From Oscillospiraceae bacterium (GTDB lineage Bacteria > Bacillota > Clostridia > Oscillospirales > Oscillospiraceae), in NCBI GenBank assembly GCA_029065305.1, contig JAIEIQ010000001.1:1-5976 (forward strand): a DNA stretch of 5,976 bases. The letters are read 5' to 3'. The notes under the pieces are model-generated. The model worked only from the letters and a program-made list of their open reading frames with translations. It did no database searches and was not told the origin of the DNA. A program made the position numbers and the translations under genes. Every line of letters starts with the position of its first letter. The first letter of the stretch is position 1. Of this stretch, positions 1-4,781 are shown one piece after another.

Positions 1-1
1 T

Positions 2-916
2 CTACACAAAGGGCAGGGGCTCGGGGCTGGCGGCGGCGCAGATGGTGTCACCGATGGTGATATCCCCGATGCCGCTCATGGCGATGATATTCCCGGCGGA
101 GGACTCGGCCACCGGCTTCTTGGCCAGGCCGTCAAACTCATAGATACTCACGGCCTTGGCCTTTTTGGCGGGGGCGTCGGGGGCGTGGTAGTTGCAGACG
201 GCGATCTCCTGGTTCTGCTTGATGGTGCCCCGCTCAATCCGCCCCACGGCGATGCGGCCCACAAACTCATTGTAGTCGATGGAGCTGACCAGCATCTGGA
301 AGGGGGCCTCGGTGTCCGCCTCCGGTGCGGGGATATAGTTGAGGATGGTGTCGAAGAGGGGCTTGAGATCCCCCGGAGGATCCTCGGGGTGGTAGGCGCA
401 GATGCCCTTCCGGGCGGAGCAGAAGAGCATGGGGCTGTCCAGCTGCTCGTCGGTGGCGTCCAGGTCCATCAGCAGCTCCAGGCACTCGTCGATGACCTCG
501 TGGATCCGCTGGTCGGGCCGGTCGATCTTGTTGACCACCACAATCACCCGGTGGCCCAGCTCCAGGGCCTTGGAGAGCACGAAGCGGGTCTGGGGCATGG
601 GGCCCTCGGCGGCGTCCACCAGAAGGATAACGCCGTTGACCATCTTCAGAATCCGCTCCACCTCGCCGCCGAAGTCGGCGTGGCCCGGGGTGTCCACAAT
701 GTTGATCTTGGTATCCCCGTACTGAATGGCGGTGTTCTTCGCCAGGATGGTGATCCCCCGCTCCCGCTCCAGGTCGCCGGAGTCCATGACCCGGTCCACC
801 ACCTCCTGGTTTTCCCGGTAGACGCCGCCCTGCTTGAGCATCTCGTCCACCAGGGTGGTCTTGCCGTGGTCCACGTGGGCGATAATGGCCACATTGCGCA
901 GCTTTTCGTTCCTCAT
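2..916 (-). CDS. typA: Translational GTPase TypA/BipA, N-terminal half ending at an in-frame TAG
   Basis: TypA/BipA is a ribosome-binding translational GTPase of the EF-G/LepA superfamily, linked to ribosome assembly and stress growth. All five GTPase motifs are visible: G1 AHVDHGKT (residues 13-20), G2 RGIT (53-56), G3 DTPGH (75-79), G4 NKID (129-132) and G5 SARKG (167-171). A beta-barrel domain II follows at about 206-296. The start at 916 is supported by an AGAGAGG ribosome binding site about 10 bases upstream. The frame closes at a TAG at bases 4-2, after residue 304, whereas family members are about 600 residues long. Only one base of the window lies beyond the stop, so domains III, V and the C-terminal ribosome-contacting domain are either outside the window behind a nonsense codon or lost. 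Family identity is very secure. Whether the product is functional is not. A nonsense mutation, an assembly error or a genuine truncation would all look the same here. Confidence 0.93.
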   Translation of the reverse strand: MRNEKLRNVAIIAHVDHGKTTLVDEMLKQGGVYRENQEVVDRVMDSGDLERERGITILAKNTAIQYGDTKINIVDTPGHADFGGEVERILKMVNGVILLVDAAEGPMPQTRFVLSKALELGHRVIVVVNKIDRPDQRIHEVIDECLELLMDLDATDEQLDSPMLFCSARKGICAYHPEDPPGDLKPLFDTILNYIPAPEADTEAPFQMLVSSIDYNEFVGRIAVGRIERGTIKQNQEIAVCNYHAPDAPAKKAKAVSIYEFDGLAKKPVAESSAGNIIAMSGIGDITIGDTICAAASPEPLPFV

Positions 917-955
917 ATAAAAACCTCTCTTTACAGGTCAAAATTCAACTTGCCT

Positions 956-984
956 ATTGTAGTACAATTATACCCGGTTTTCAA
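956..984 (-). promoter_or_regulatory. Probable typA promoter
   Basis: Read on the minus strand, a -35 box TTGAAA (984-979) is followed by a 17-base spacer and a -10 box TACAAT (961-956). This would start transcription near 950, giving a leader of about 33 bases to the typA start. A perfect TATAAT (972-967) also lies inside the spacer, with only a weak GATATT 17 bases upstream of it, so a second overlapping start is possible. Confidence 0.65.
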
Positions 985-1044
985 CCTGCAATATCGACAA
1001 TATTTTGTCATGTATGGCCCTCTTTTTTGAAGAAATAAAGTGAA

Positions 1045-1071
1045 ATGAGCACCCCAAAACGGAGTGCCCAT
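1045..1071 (-). terminator. Terminator hairpin after the XRE gene
   Basis: An 11-base-pair stem with a 5-base loop starts three bases after the stop codon of the XRE regulator. On the minus-strand RNA all 11 positions pair, two of them as G-U wobbles. On the plus strand those two positions become A-C mismatches, so the fold favours the minus direction. It is followed on that strand by a broken U-rich run (TTTCACTTTATTTC). It separates the regulator from typA, which lies downstream on the same strand. Confidence 0.7.
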
Positions 1072-1074
1072 TTT

Positions 1075-1413
1075 TTATGCCCCTGACAGCATGAATGCTT
1101 CCATCAACTTATAAATCGCCTCACTGACAAGCTCCAGCTGCCGCGGAGATAGATTCTCCAGCCGGGAGGCCAGTGCCTGGGCATCTCCCTTTTCTGTCTC
1201 GCCAAAAAGGATCTGGTCAGAGGAGATGGAAAGTGTCCGGCAGATTCGCCGCAGTGTGGACAGCGAAATCCCCACGACACCCCGCTCAACAGCGGATAGA
1301 TTTTTGGGGCCGCATCCAATCATCTCCGAAAAACGCTCCTGTGTCAACCCGACCTTTTCCCGCTCTCTCTTAATATTCATGCCAATGAGTACGTCCAACT
1401 CCTTCTTGGTCAT
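1075..1413 (-). CDS. XRE-family helix-turn-helix transcriptional regulator
   Basis: A 112-residue DNA-binding protein with a Cro/CI-type helix-turn-helix at about residues 10-63. It shows the characteristic run GLTQERFSEMIG (22-33), then NLSAVERG (38-45), then SLSTLRRICRTL (50-61). The remaining C-terminal stretch (about 80-112) is short and helical and has no recognisable enzymatic domain. The frame is open up to 1470, but the start at 1413 is preferred. It has a good AAGGTGG ribosome binding site 10 bases upstream, and the extra upstream residues overlap a strong promoter for the opposite strand. The gene is divergent from the broken SLOG-like gene, so it may repress that promoter and perhaps itself. 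Target and ligand are unknown. The family call is secure, the regulatory role is inferred. Confidence 0.88.
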   Translation of the reverse strand: MTKKELDVLIGMNIKREREKVGLTQERFSEMIGCGPKNLSAVERGVVGISLSTLRRICRTLSISSDQILFGETEKGDAQALASRLENLSPRQLELVSEAIYKLMEAFMLSGA

Positions 1414-1457
1414 ACGGTCAACACCACCTTTTAGCATTAGTTTATGTAATGGTGGCA

Positions 1458-1487
1458 TTGACTTAAACATGTTATTAGAATTATAAT
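1458..1487 (+). promoter_or_regulatory. Strong sigma-A-type promoter facing the SLOG-like pseudogene
   Basis: TTGACT (1458-1463), an 18-base spacer and a perfect TATAAT (1482-1487) point to the right. The predicted start near 1494 gives a leader of about 40 bases before the ATG at 1534. The promoter sits immediately upstream of the preferred XRE start, in DNA far more AT-rich than the genes around it. It appears intact although the gene it serves is broken. Confidence 0.7.
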
Positions 1488-1492
1488 AGTAA
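1472..1492. promoter_or_regulatory. Candidate operator for the XRE regulator
   Basis: A 21-base imperfect dyad (TTA.TA..AT.AT..TA.TAA, 14 of 20 positions symmetric about 1482) covers the -10 box of the rightward promoter between the XRE gene and the pseudogene. XRE proteins usually bind such dyads next to their own gene. The region is very AT-rich, so some of the symmetry may be chance. Confidence 0.25.
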
Positions 1493-1533
1493 TGTTAATA
1501 GAACGATATTTGTTAAAGGAGTTGTTTGCGGCA

Positions 1534-1916
1534 ATGAAAACCTGCTTTTTTATAGGTCACGGGGATGCTCCGGAAAATCTATTGCCCTCCATCGTTTCGG
1601 AGGTCGAGCGGCACAGGCAGTAATCCACATAAAAAAGAGCCACCCAGCGGTGACACTTTTTCGTCTCCTGGCATATCACCCCAGTGAGCGGATTGTGCCC
1701 GAATTGCCGGGCTTTGATGGGAGCTTTTATCCGGAGGGGATGGAGCGTGTTCCCAGACGGGCAGCTATTGTACGGGCGAATCAATACATGATAAACCGCA
1801 GTGCGTATCTGATTGCCTACGTGTGCCATCCGTCCAGCGGGGCCCGCAATCTTTTGGAGTACGCGGCGCGCCGCGAAAAACGAGGACTCATAAGGATAAC
1901 CAATCTCGCTCTTTGA
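1534..1916 (+). pseudogene. Decayed SLOG/DUF1273-like gene with internal deletion and frameshift
   Basis: Two pieces of one protein lie in different frames. The first starts at ATG 1534, behind AAAGGAG (1515-1521). It reads MKTCFFIGHGDAPENLLP and onwards for 29 codons, then stops at TAA 1621-1623. The second piece continues in another frame through about 1602-1916. It carries KKSHPAVTL, AYHPSERIVPELPGFDGSFY, then PEGMERVPRRAAIVRANQYM, and the end LIAYVCHPSSGARNLLEYA followed by REKRGLIRITNLAL and TGA 1914-1916. These blocks match, from memory, a family of Clostridia proteins with a SLOG/DUF1273-like Rossmann fold, thought to bind nucleotides. About 20 residues, including the usual glycine-rich YGxFD segment, are missing between the pieces. 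A GTG at 1650 could open an 88-residue remnant but has no convincing ribosome binding site. The decay is clear, the family name less so. Confidence 0.78.
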
Positions 1917-1944
1917 ATAGGGGCGGGAATTCCTCTTGAATGTC

Positions 1945-1972
1945 TTGCTTTTTTGCCAGTCCCTGTTATAAT
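1945..1972 (+). promoter_or_regulatory. Probable promoter of the aldo/keto reductase gene
   Basis: TTGCTT (1945-1950), a 16-base spacer and TATAAT (1967-1972) preceded by TGT (1964-1966), an extended -10. Transcription would begin near 1979, about 31 bases before the start codon at 2010. Confidence 0.6.
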
Positions 1973-2009
1973 GGATTCAAATCATACAAAATACAGGAGG
2001 AAAACGCTT

Positions 2010-3032
2010 ATGGCCACCGTAACCCTGGGCTCCACCAACATCACCGTCCCGAAAAACGGCTTCGGCGCGCTGCCCATCCAGCGGATCACCAAGGAGGAGG
2101 CCGTGGCGCTGCTCCGCCGGGCCTACGAGGGGGGTATCCGCTTCTTTGATACCGCCCGCTCCTACACCGACAGCGAGGAGAAGGTGGGCGCGGCCTTTGC
2201 TGGTATGCGGGAGAAGATCTTCATCGCCACCAAGGTTCCCCGCTTCACCGTGGAGGCGTTCTGGGAGGACCTGCACACCTCCCTGTCCAAGCTGGGCACG
2301 GACTACGTGGACCTGCTCCAGTTCCACAACCCGGACTTCTGCCCCAAGCCCGGCGACGGCACGGGCCTCTATGAGGCCATGCTGGAGGCCAGGGACCAGG
2401 GCAAAATCCGCCACATCGGCATCACCAACCACCGCCTGGGCGTGGCGGAGGAGGCCATCGCCTCCGGCCTGTACGAGACGCTGCAATTCCCCTTCAGCTA
2501 CTTGGCCACGGAGAAGGAGCTGAAGCTGGTTCAGGGCTGTAAGGAGAAAAACATGGGCTTTATCGCCATGAAAGCCCTGGCCGGCGGCACCATTAACAAC
2601 TCCGCCGCCGCCTACGCCTACTTAGCCCAGTTTGACAACGTGCTGCCCATCTGGGGCGTCCAGCGTCCCCACGAGCTGGAGGAATTCCTGTCCTACCAGG
2701 ATGATCCCCCGGCCATGACCGATGAAATCAAGGCCCTTATCGAAAAGGACCGCAAAGAGCTGGCGGGGAGCTTCTGCCGGGGCTGCGGGTACTGTATGCC
2801 CTGCCCCCAGGAGATCCAAATCAACCAGTGCGCCCGCATGAGCCTGATGATCCGCCGGGCCCCCACCCAGGCCTGGACCAACGACTACTGGCAGGCGGAG
2901 ATGGCAAAGATCGACAGCTGCCTCCACTGCGGCCAGTGCTCCGCCAAGTGCCCCTACGGTCTGGACACCCCGGCCCTGCTGGCGGAGAACCTGAAGGACT
3001 ACCGGGAGGTGCTGGCGGGGAAGCCGCTGTAG
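2010..3032 (+). CDS. Aldo/keto reductase with C-terminal 4Fe-4S ferredoxin-like region
   Basis: A 340-residue cytoplasmic oxidoreductase. Residues 1 to about 245 form an aldo/keto reductase barrel with the catalytic tetrad visible: D47 and Y52 in FFDTARSY, K75 in IFIATKV and H106 in LLQFHNPD. Further barrel landmarks are KIRHIGITNH (132-141) and IPWG-like IWGVQRP (214-220). The tail has CRGCGYCMPC (256-265), C274, and CLHCGQCSAKCP (304-315). That is enough cysteines for one or two 4Fe-4S clusters, as in the iron-sulfur branch of the family common in anaerobes. It probably couples NAD(P)H or ferredoxin-type electron transfer to reduction of a carbonyl, with unknown substrate. The ATG at 2010 is chosen because AGGAGG (1995-2000) lies 9 bases upstream. 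An in-frame TTG at 1953 lies inside the promoter spacer and is rejected. It appears to be a single-gene transcript. Confidence 0.92.
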   Translation: MATVTLGSTNITVPKNGFGALPIQRITKEEAVALLRRAYEGGIRFFDTARSYTDSEEKVGAAFAGMREKIFIATKVPRFTVEAFWEDLHTSLSKLGTDYVDLLQFHNPDFCPKPGDGTGLYEAMLEARDQGKIRHIGITNHRLGVAEEAIASGLYETLQFPFSYLATEKELKLVQGCKEKNMGFIAMKALAGGTINNSAAAYAYLAQFDNVLPIWGVQRPHELEEFLSYQDDPPAMTDEIKALIEKDRKELAGSFCRGCGYCMPCPQEIQINQCARMSLMIRRAPTQAWTNDYWQAEMAKIDSCLHCGQCSAKCPYGLDTPALLAENLKDYREVLAGKPL

Positions 3033-3045
3033 CTGCGAAACCGAG

Positions 3046-3080
3046 CGAAAATGAATTTTCGGAAATGAATTTTTCTTTTT
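3046..3080 (+). terminator. Weak candidate terminator after the aldo/keto reductase
   Basis: A small stem CGAAAA/TTTTCG (3046-3051 with 3056-3061, loop TGAA) lies 13 bases after the stop codon. It is followed by a near copy of its own right half and a T-rich run (3070-3080). The stem is short and AT-rich and the T-run is displaced by about 8 bases, so it may terminate poorly. The next strong hairpin downstream is at 3159-3206. Confidence 0.3.
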
Positions 3081-3084
3081 CCTC

Positions 3085-3114
3085 TTGCATATGCTAGGGG
3101 AGCTGTGGTATAAT
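3085..3114 (+). promoter_or_regulatory. Promoter of the candidate antitoxin RNA
   Basis: TTGCAT (3085-3090), an 18-base spacer and TATAAT (3109-3114) preceded by TGG (3106-3108), an extended -10. No open reading frame follows before a strong hairpin about 85 bases on, so the promoter most likely drives a short untranslated RNA. The perfect inverted repeat AGCTGTG (3101-3107) / CACAGCT (3118-3124) brackets the -10 box and could be an operator. Confidence 0.68.
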
Positions 3115-3120
3115 AGGCAC

Positions 3121-3201
3121 AGCTAAGAGATCGAGCAGATACCATATCGCTCACAACAAAGGCAGAACCCCGGAGAGTGGTGGCTCTCCGGGGTTCCTTT
3201 T
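3121..3201 (+). ncRNA. Candidate type I antitoxin antisense RNA (RNA II-like)
   Basis: Ends are predicted from the promoter at 3085-3114 and the hairpin at 3159-3206, giving an RNA of about 80 bases. A small 5' stem-loop forms at 3133-3152 (GAGC and GATA pairing with TATC and GCTC, one bulged A, loop CCA). The long terminator hairpin forms the 3' end. The bases ACCATATCGCTCAC (3141-3154) can pair with all 14 bases of the toxin mRNA from just after the Shine-Dalgarno core through the start codon, with one G-U wobble. AAGAGATC (3125-3132) can pair perfectly with toxin codons 6-8. Its 3' part is also fully antisense to the end of the toxin mRNA. The arrangement is that of RNA II in the plasmid pAD1 par system, which blocks Fst translation. 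The role is inferred. No expression data can be seen. Confidence 0.62.
3125..3154 (+). repeat. Direct repeat A (antitoxin copy)
   Basis: This 30-base copy matches repeat B at 3286-3317. The outer blocks are AAGAGATC (identical) and ACCATATCGCTCAC (13 of 14), with a diverged middle that keeps CAG. It lies at the 5' end of the antitoxin RNA, so transcription in this direction produces the complement of the toxin initiation region. Confidence 0.8.
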
Positions 3202-3206
3202 GCCTT
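3159..3206. terminator. Shared bidirectional terminator of toxin and antitoxin
   Basis: A perfect 12-base-pair stem AACCCCGGAGAG (3166-3177) / CTCTCCGGGGTT (3184-3195) with loop TGGTGG, extended by AAGGCA (3159-3164) pairing with TGCCTT (3201-3206). The plus strand has TTTT at 3198-3201 and the minus strand reads CTGCCTTTGTTG after the stem. The T-runs are modest, but the stem is strong in both directions. It lies between two convergent promoters and would end both short transcripts. Their overlapping hairpins give complementary loops. Confidence 0.75.
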
Positions 3207-3221
3207 CAGGCCTGCTGTCCC

Positions 3222-3308
3222 TTACGCATGCCGGTCAAGCCATTTGCAAACGCAGTAGGCAGCCACGTTTGCCACAACCGACACCAAGAGATCCATCAGG
3301 TGCACCAT
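3222..3308 (-). CDS. Small hydrophobic peptide, candidate type I toxin (Fst-like layout)
   Basis: A 28-residue peptide starting MVHLMDLL. It has one hydrophobic, probably membrane-spanning segment (about residues 4-21) containing VANVAAYCVCKWLDR and a charged end (KWLDRHA). Such a single helix with a polar C-terminal tail is typical of type I toxins that insert into the membrane; Fst of pAD1 has 33 residues. AAAGGGGG (3324-3317) lies 8 bases before the ATG, a very strong ribosome binding site. A promoter lies at 3357-3385 and a hairpin terminator 16 bases after the stop, so the gene is a compact transcript of about 195 bases. I recall similar KWLD-ending peptides as hypothetical proteins in related Clostridia, but cannot verify this here. 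Toxicity is inferred from architecture. A small membrane protein of other function is the alternative. Confidence 0.72.
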   Translation of the reverse strand: MVHLMDLLVSVVANVAAYCVCKWLDRHA

Positions 3309-3317
3309 ATCACTCAC
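3286..3317 (-). repeat. Direct repeat B (toxin start-site copy)
   Basis: This 32-base copy of repeat A covers the toxin start codon (3308-3306), the spacer to the Shine-Dalgarno sequence and codons 1-8. It equates to DRa/DRb in par-type loci, where one copy lies in the toxin initiation region and the other in the antisense RNA. Confidence 0.8.
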
Positions 3318-3343
3318 CCCCTTTCTGTTGCCAGTATGGGGTG
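3315..3343 (-). promoter_or_regulatory. Shine-Dalgarno-sequestering helix in the toxin leader
   Basis: In the minus-strand RNA, CACCCC (3343-3338) can pair perfectly with GGGGTG (3320-3315), which includes most of the Shine-Dalgarno core, closing a 17-base loop. This would keep the new toxin mRNA poorly translated. The helix is predicted by eye only. Confidence 0.5.
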
Positions 3344-3356
3344 GGGCAGCACAGCT

Positions 3357-3385
3357 ATTTTACCACGGTTTGACAAAAACCGCAA
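3357..3385 (-). promoter_or_regulatory. Promoter of the candidate toxin gene
   Basis: On the minus strand, TTGCGG (3385-3380), a 17-base spacer and TAAAAT (3362-3357) preceded by TGG give an extended -10 promoter. Transcription would start near 3350, leaving a leader of about 42 bases. The sequence around the -10, GTGGTAAAATAG, resembles that of the antitoxin promoter, GTGGTATAATAG. The -35 box touches the end of the MATE terminator, so the toxin unit starts right where the efflux operon ends. Confidence 0.65.
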
Positions 3386-3415
3386 CAAAAAGAAAGGCCG
3401 CTGTTCCCAGCGGCC
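3384..3415 (-). terminator. Terminator of the marR-MATE operon
   Basis: A perfect 8-base-pair GC-rich stem GGCCGCTG/CAGCGGCC (3415-3408 with 3403-3396, loop of 4) begins 9 bases after the MATE stop codon. On the minus strand it is followed by TTTCTTTTTGTT, a classical Rho-independent signal. Confidence 0.88.
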
Positions 3416-3424
3416 CTGAAAAAT

Positions 3425-4756
3425 TTACGCGTAGTGATAAATCTTCCGCTTCCCCACCAGAAACCCCACGGACACCGCCAGAGCCAGGGCCTCGGCCACG
3501 GTAATAGCCAGCCACACCCCGTCCAACTCCAGCACCAGGGGCAGGAGCAATACCGCCGAGGTCTGGAACACCAGAGTCCGCAGAAAGGCGAGAGCCGCCG
3601 ACACTGGCCCGTCGTTGAGGGCGGTGAAGAAGGAGGAGGCGAAGATGTTGAACCCCGCCAGCAGATAGGAGACGGCGTAGAGCTGAATCGCCCGGCGGGT
3701 CATCTCCCGCAGGCCCTGGTCATAGCCCACGAACACCCCGGACAGCGCCGGCGCGGCGGTATAGGCGATGACCAGCATGGCCGTCCCGGCAGCGGCCACC
3801 AGCCGCAGGCTCTTTCCCAGGAGGTTTTTCAGCTCGCCGTGGTGCTCCGCGCCGTAGTGGTAGCTGATGATGGGCGCGCTGCCCACGGCGTAGCCCAGGA
3901 AGATGGCGGCAAAGACGAAGTTGACGTACATAATCACGCCGTAGGCCGCGATGCCGTCCTCCCCCGCCAGACGCACCAGCTGGAGGTTGTAGAGCATGTT
4001 CACCAGGGACATGGACACATTGGTCATCAGCTCCGAGGACCCGTTGGTCAGCACCCGCCAGAGCGCCCGGACATCCACCCGGGCCTTTGTCAGCCGCAGG
4101 CGGGTGCTGTTGGGGCAGAGAAAGTAGATCAGGGGAACCACGCCGCCCACCACCTCGCTGAGGGCGGTAGCCGCCGCCGCGCCCGCCAGCCCCCAGCGGA
4201 ACACCCCCACAAGCAGGGCGTCCAGGACGATATTCGTCACCCCGGCGGCAACCGACACCGCCAGCCCCAGCTGGGGCCGCTCCGCCGTGACAAAGAAGCT
4301 CTGGAAGGCGTTCTGGAGGATAAAGGCGGTCTGGGCGGACATGATGATCCCGCCGTAGAGCACGCACTGGTCCACCATATCCCCCTGGGCCCCCAGGAGG
4401 ATGGACACCGGCCGCAGGGTGAGAAACCCCGCCGCCGACACGGCGATCCCGGCAATGGCCGTCACCCAGACGAGCATGGAGAAATACTGGTTGGCCCGGC
4501 GGCTGTCCCCCTCGCCCATGGTTTTGGACACCAGGGCGCTGCCCCCGGTGCCCACCACGAACCCCAGACACCCCAGCAGCATCAGATAGGGGTAGATGAG
4601 GTTGACGGCGGCAAAGGCGGTCTTTCCCACGAAGTTGGAGATAAACAGCCCGTCCACCACGCCGTAGATGGAGGTAAAGATCATCATCACCACCGACGGA
4701 AACACAAAGCGCAGCAGCTTTGGATAGGTAAAGTGTTCAGAAAGCTGAATTTTCAT
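3425..4756 (-). CDS. MATE-family multidrug efflux transporter (MepA-like)
   Basis: A 443-residue inner-membrane protein with about 12 hydrophobic segments in two homologous halves, the normal length for multidrug and toxin extrusion pumps. These export cationic drugs or metabolites using a Na+ or H+ gradient. Landmarks are IYGVVDGLFISNFVG (30-44, with D35 in the first helix), GTGGSALVSKTMGEG (69-83) and the matching second-half block GYAVGSAPIISYHYGA (288-303). The start at 4756 is chosen because AAGGAG lies 11 bases upstream. The frame is open to 4792, but that would overlap the marR gene. The gap to the marR stop is only 25 bases, without a promoter, so both genes are likely on one transcript. 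That pairing suggests induction of the pump when a ligand releases the MarR regulator. The substrate is unknown. Confidence 0.9.
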   Translation of the reverse strand: MKIQLSEHFTYPKLLRFVFPSVVMMIFTSIYGVVDGLFISNFVGKTAFAAVNLIYPYLMLLGCLGFVVGTGGSALVSKTMGEGDSRRANQYFSMLVWVTAIAGIAVSAAGFLTLRPVSILLGAQGDMVDQCVLYGGIIMSAQTAFILQNAFQSFFVTAERPQLGLAVSVAAGVTNIVLDALLVGVFRWGLAGAAAATALSEVVGGVVPLIYFLCPNSTRLRLTKARVDVRALWRVLTNGSSELMTNVSMSLVNMLYNLQLVRLAGEDGIAAYGVIMYVNFVFAAIFLGYAVGSAPIISYHYGAEHHGELKNLLGKSLRLVAAAGTAMLVIAYTAAPALSGVFVGYDQGLREMTRRAIQLYAVSYLLAGFNIFASSFFTALNDGPVSAALAFLRTLVFQTSAVLLLPLVLELDGVWLAITVAEALALAVSVGFLVGKRKIYHYA

Positions 4757-4781
4757 ACAAAAAAATACTCCTTGTAGATGG

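Noticed and set aside
996..1009. GACAA-TATT-TTGTC inverted repeat upstream of the typA promoter
   Set aside because: Only 5 base pairs per arm in an AT-rich stretch with no neighbouring regulator to match. It is too weak to call an operator.
185..1030. Long plus-strand open frame opposite typA
   Set aside because: It is antisense to a clear GTPase with all five motifs. The translation is a low-complexity run rich in H, V, G and D, as expected from a GC-rich shadow frame, and it has no ribosome binding site.
1414..1470. N-terminal extension of the XRE regulator to a start at 1470
   Set aside because: The extra 19 residues precede the helix-turn-helix without matching it, lack a ribosome binding site, and overlap the -35 box of the opposite promoter.
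1953..2009. TTG start 19 codons upstream for the aldo/keto reductase
   Set aside because: It lies inside the promoter spacer, upstream of the predicted transcription start. The ATG at 2010 has AGGAGG at ideal distance.
3047..3075. Tandem ATGAATTTT units after the aldo/keto reductase
   Set aside because: Two AT-rich copies about 14 bases apart may be chance. They are treated only as part of a weak terminator candidate.
3125..3317. Two similar repeats considered as a minimal CRISPR array or IS inverted ends
   Set aside because: There are only two copies, in direct orientation, with a gene and a terminator between them, and no cas or transposase gene nearby. The antisense logic explains them fully.
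3177..3419. 80-codon plus-strand frame across the toxin locus
   Set aside because: It starts inside the terminator hairpin, has no ribosome binding site, and runs over two promoters and a second terminator. The minus-strand 28-residue peptide explains the region better.
3434..4777. 447-codon plus-strand open frame opposite the MATE gene
   Set aside because: Its composition (H, Q, G, R, P rich) and lack of any domain or start signal mark it as the complement of the transporter gene. The MATE reading has membrane segments, a ribosome binding site and a terminator.
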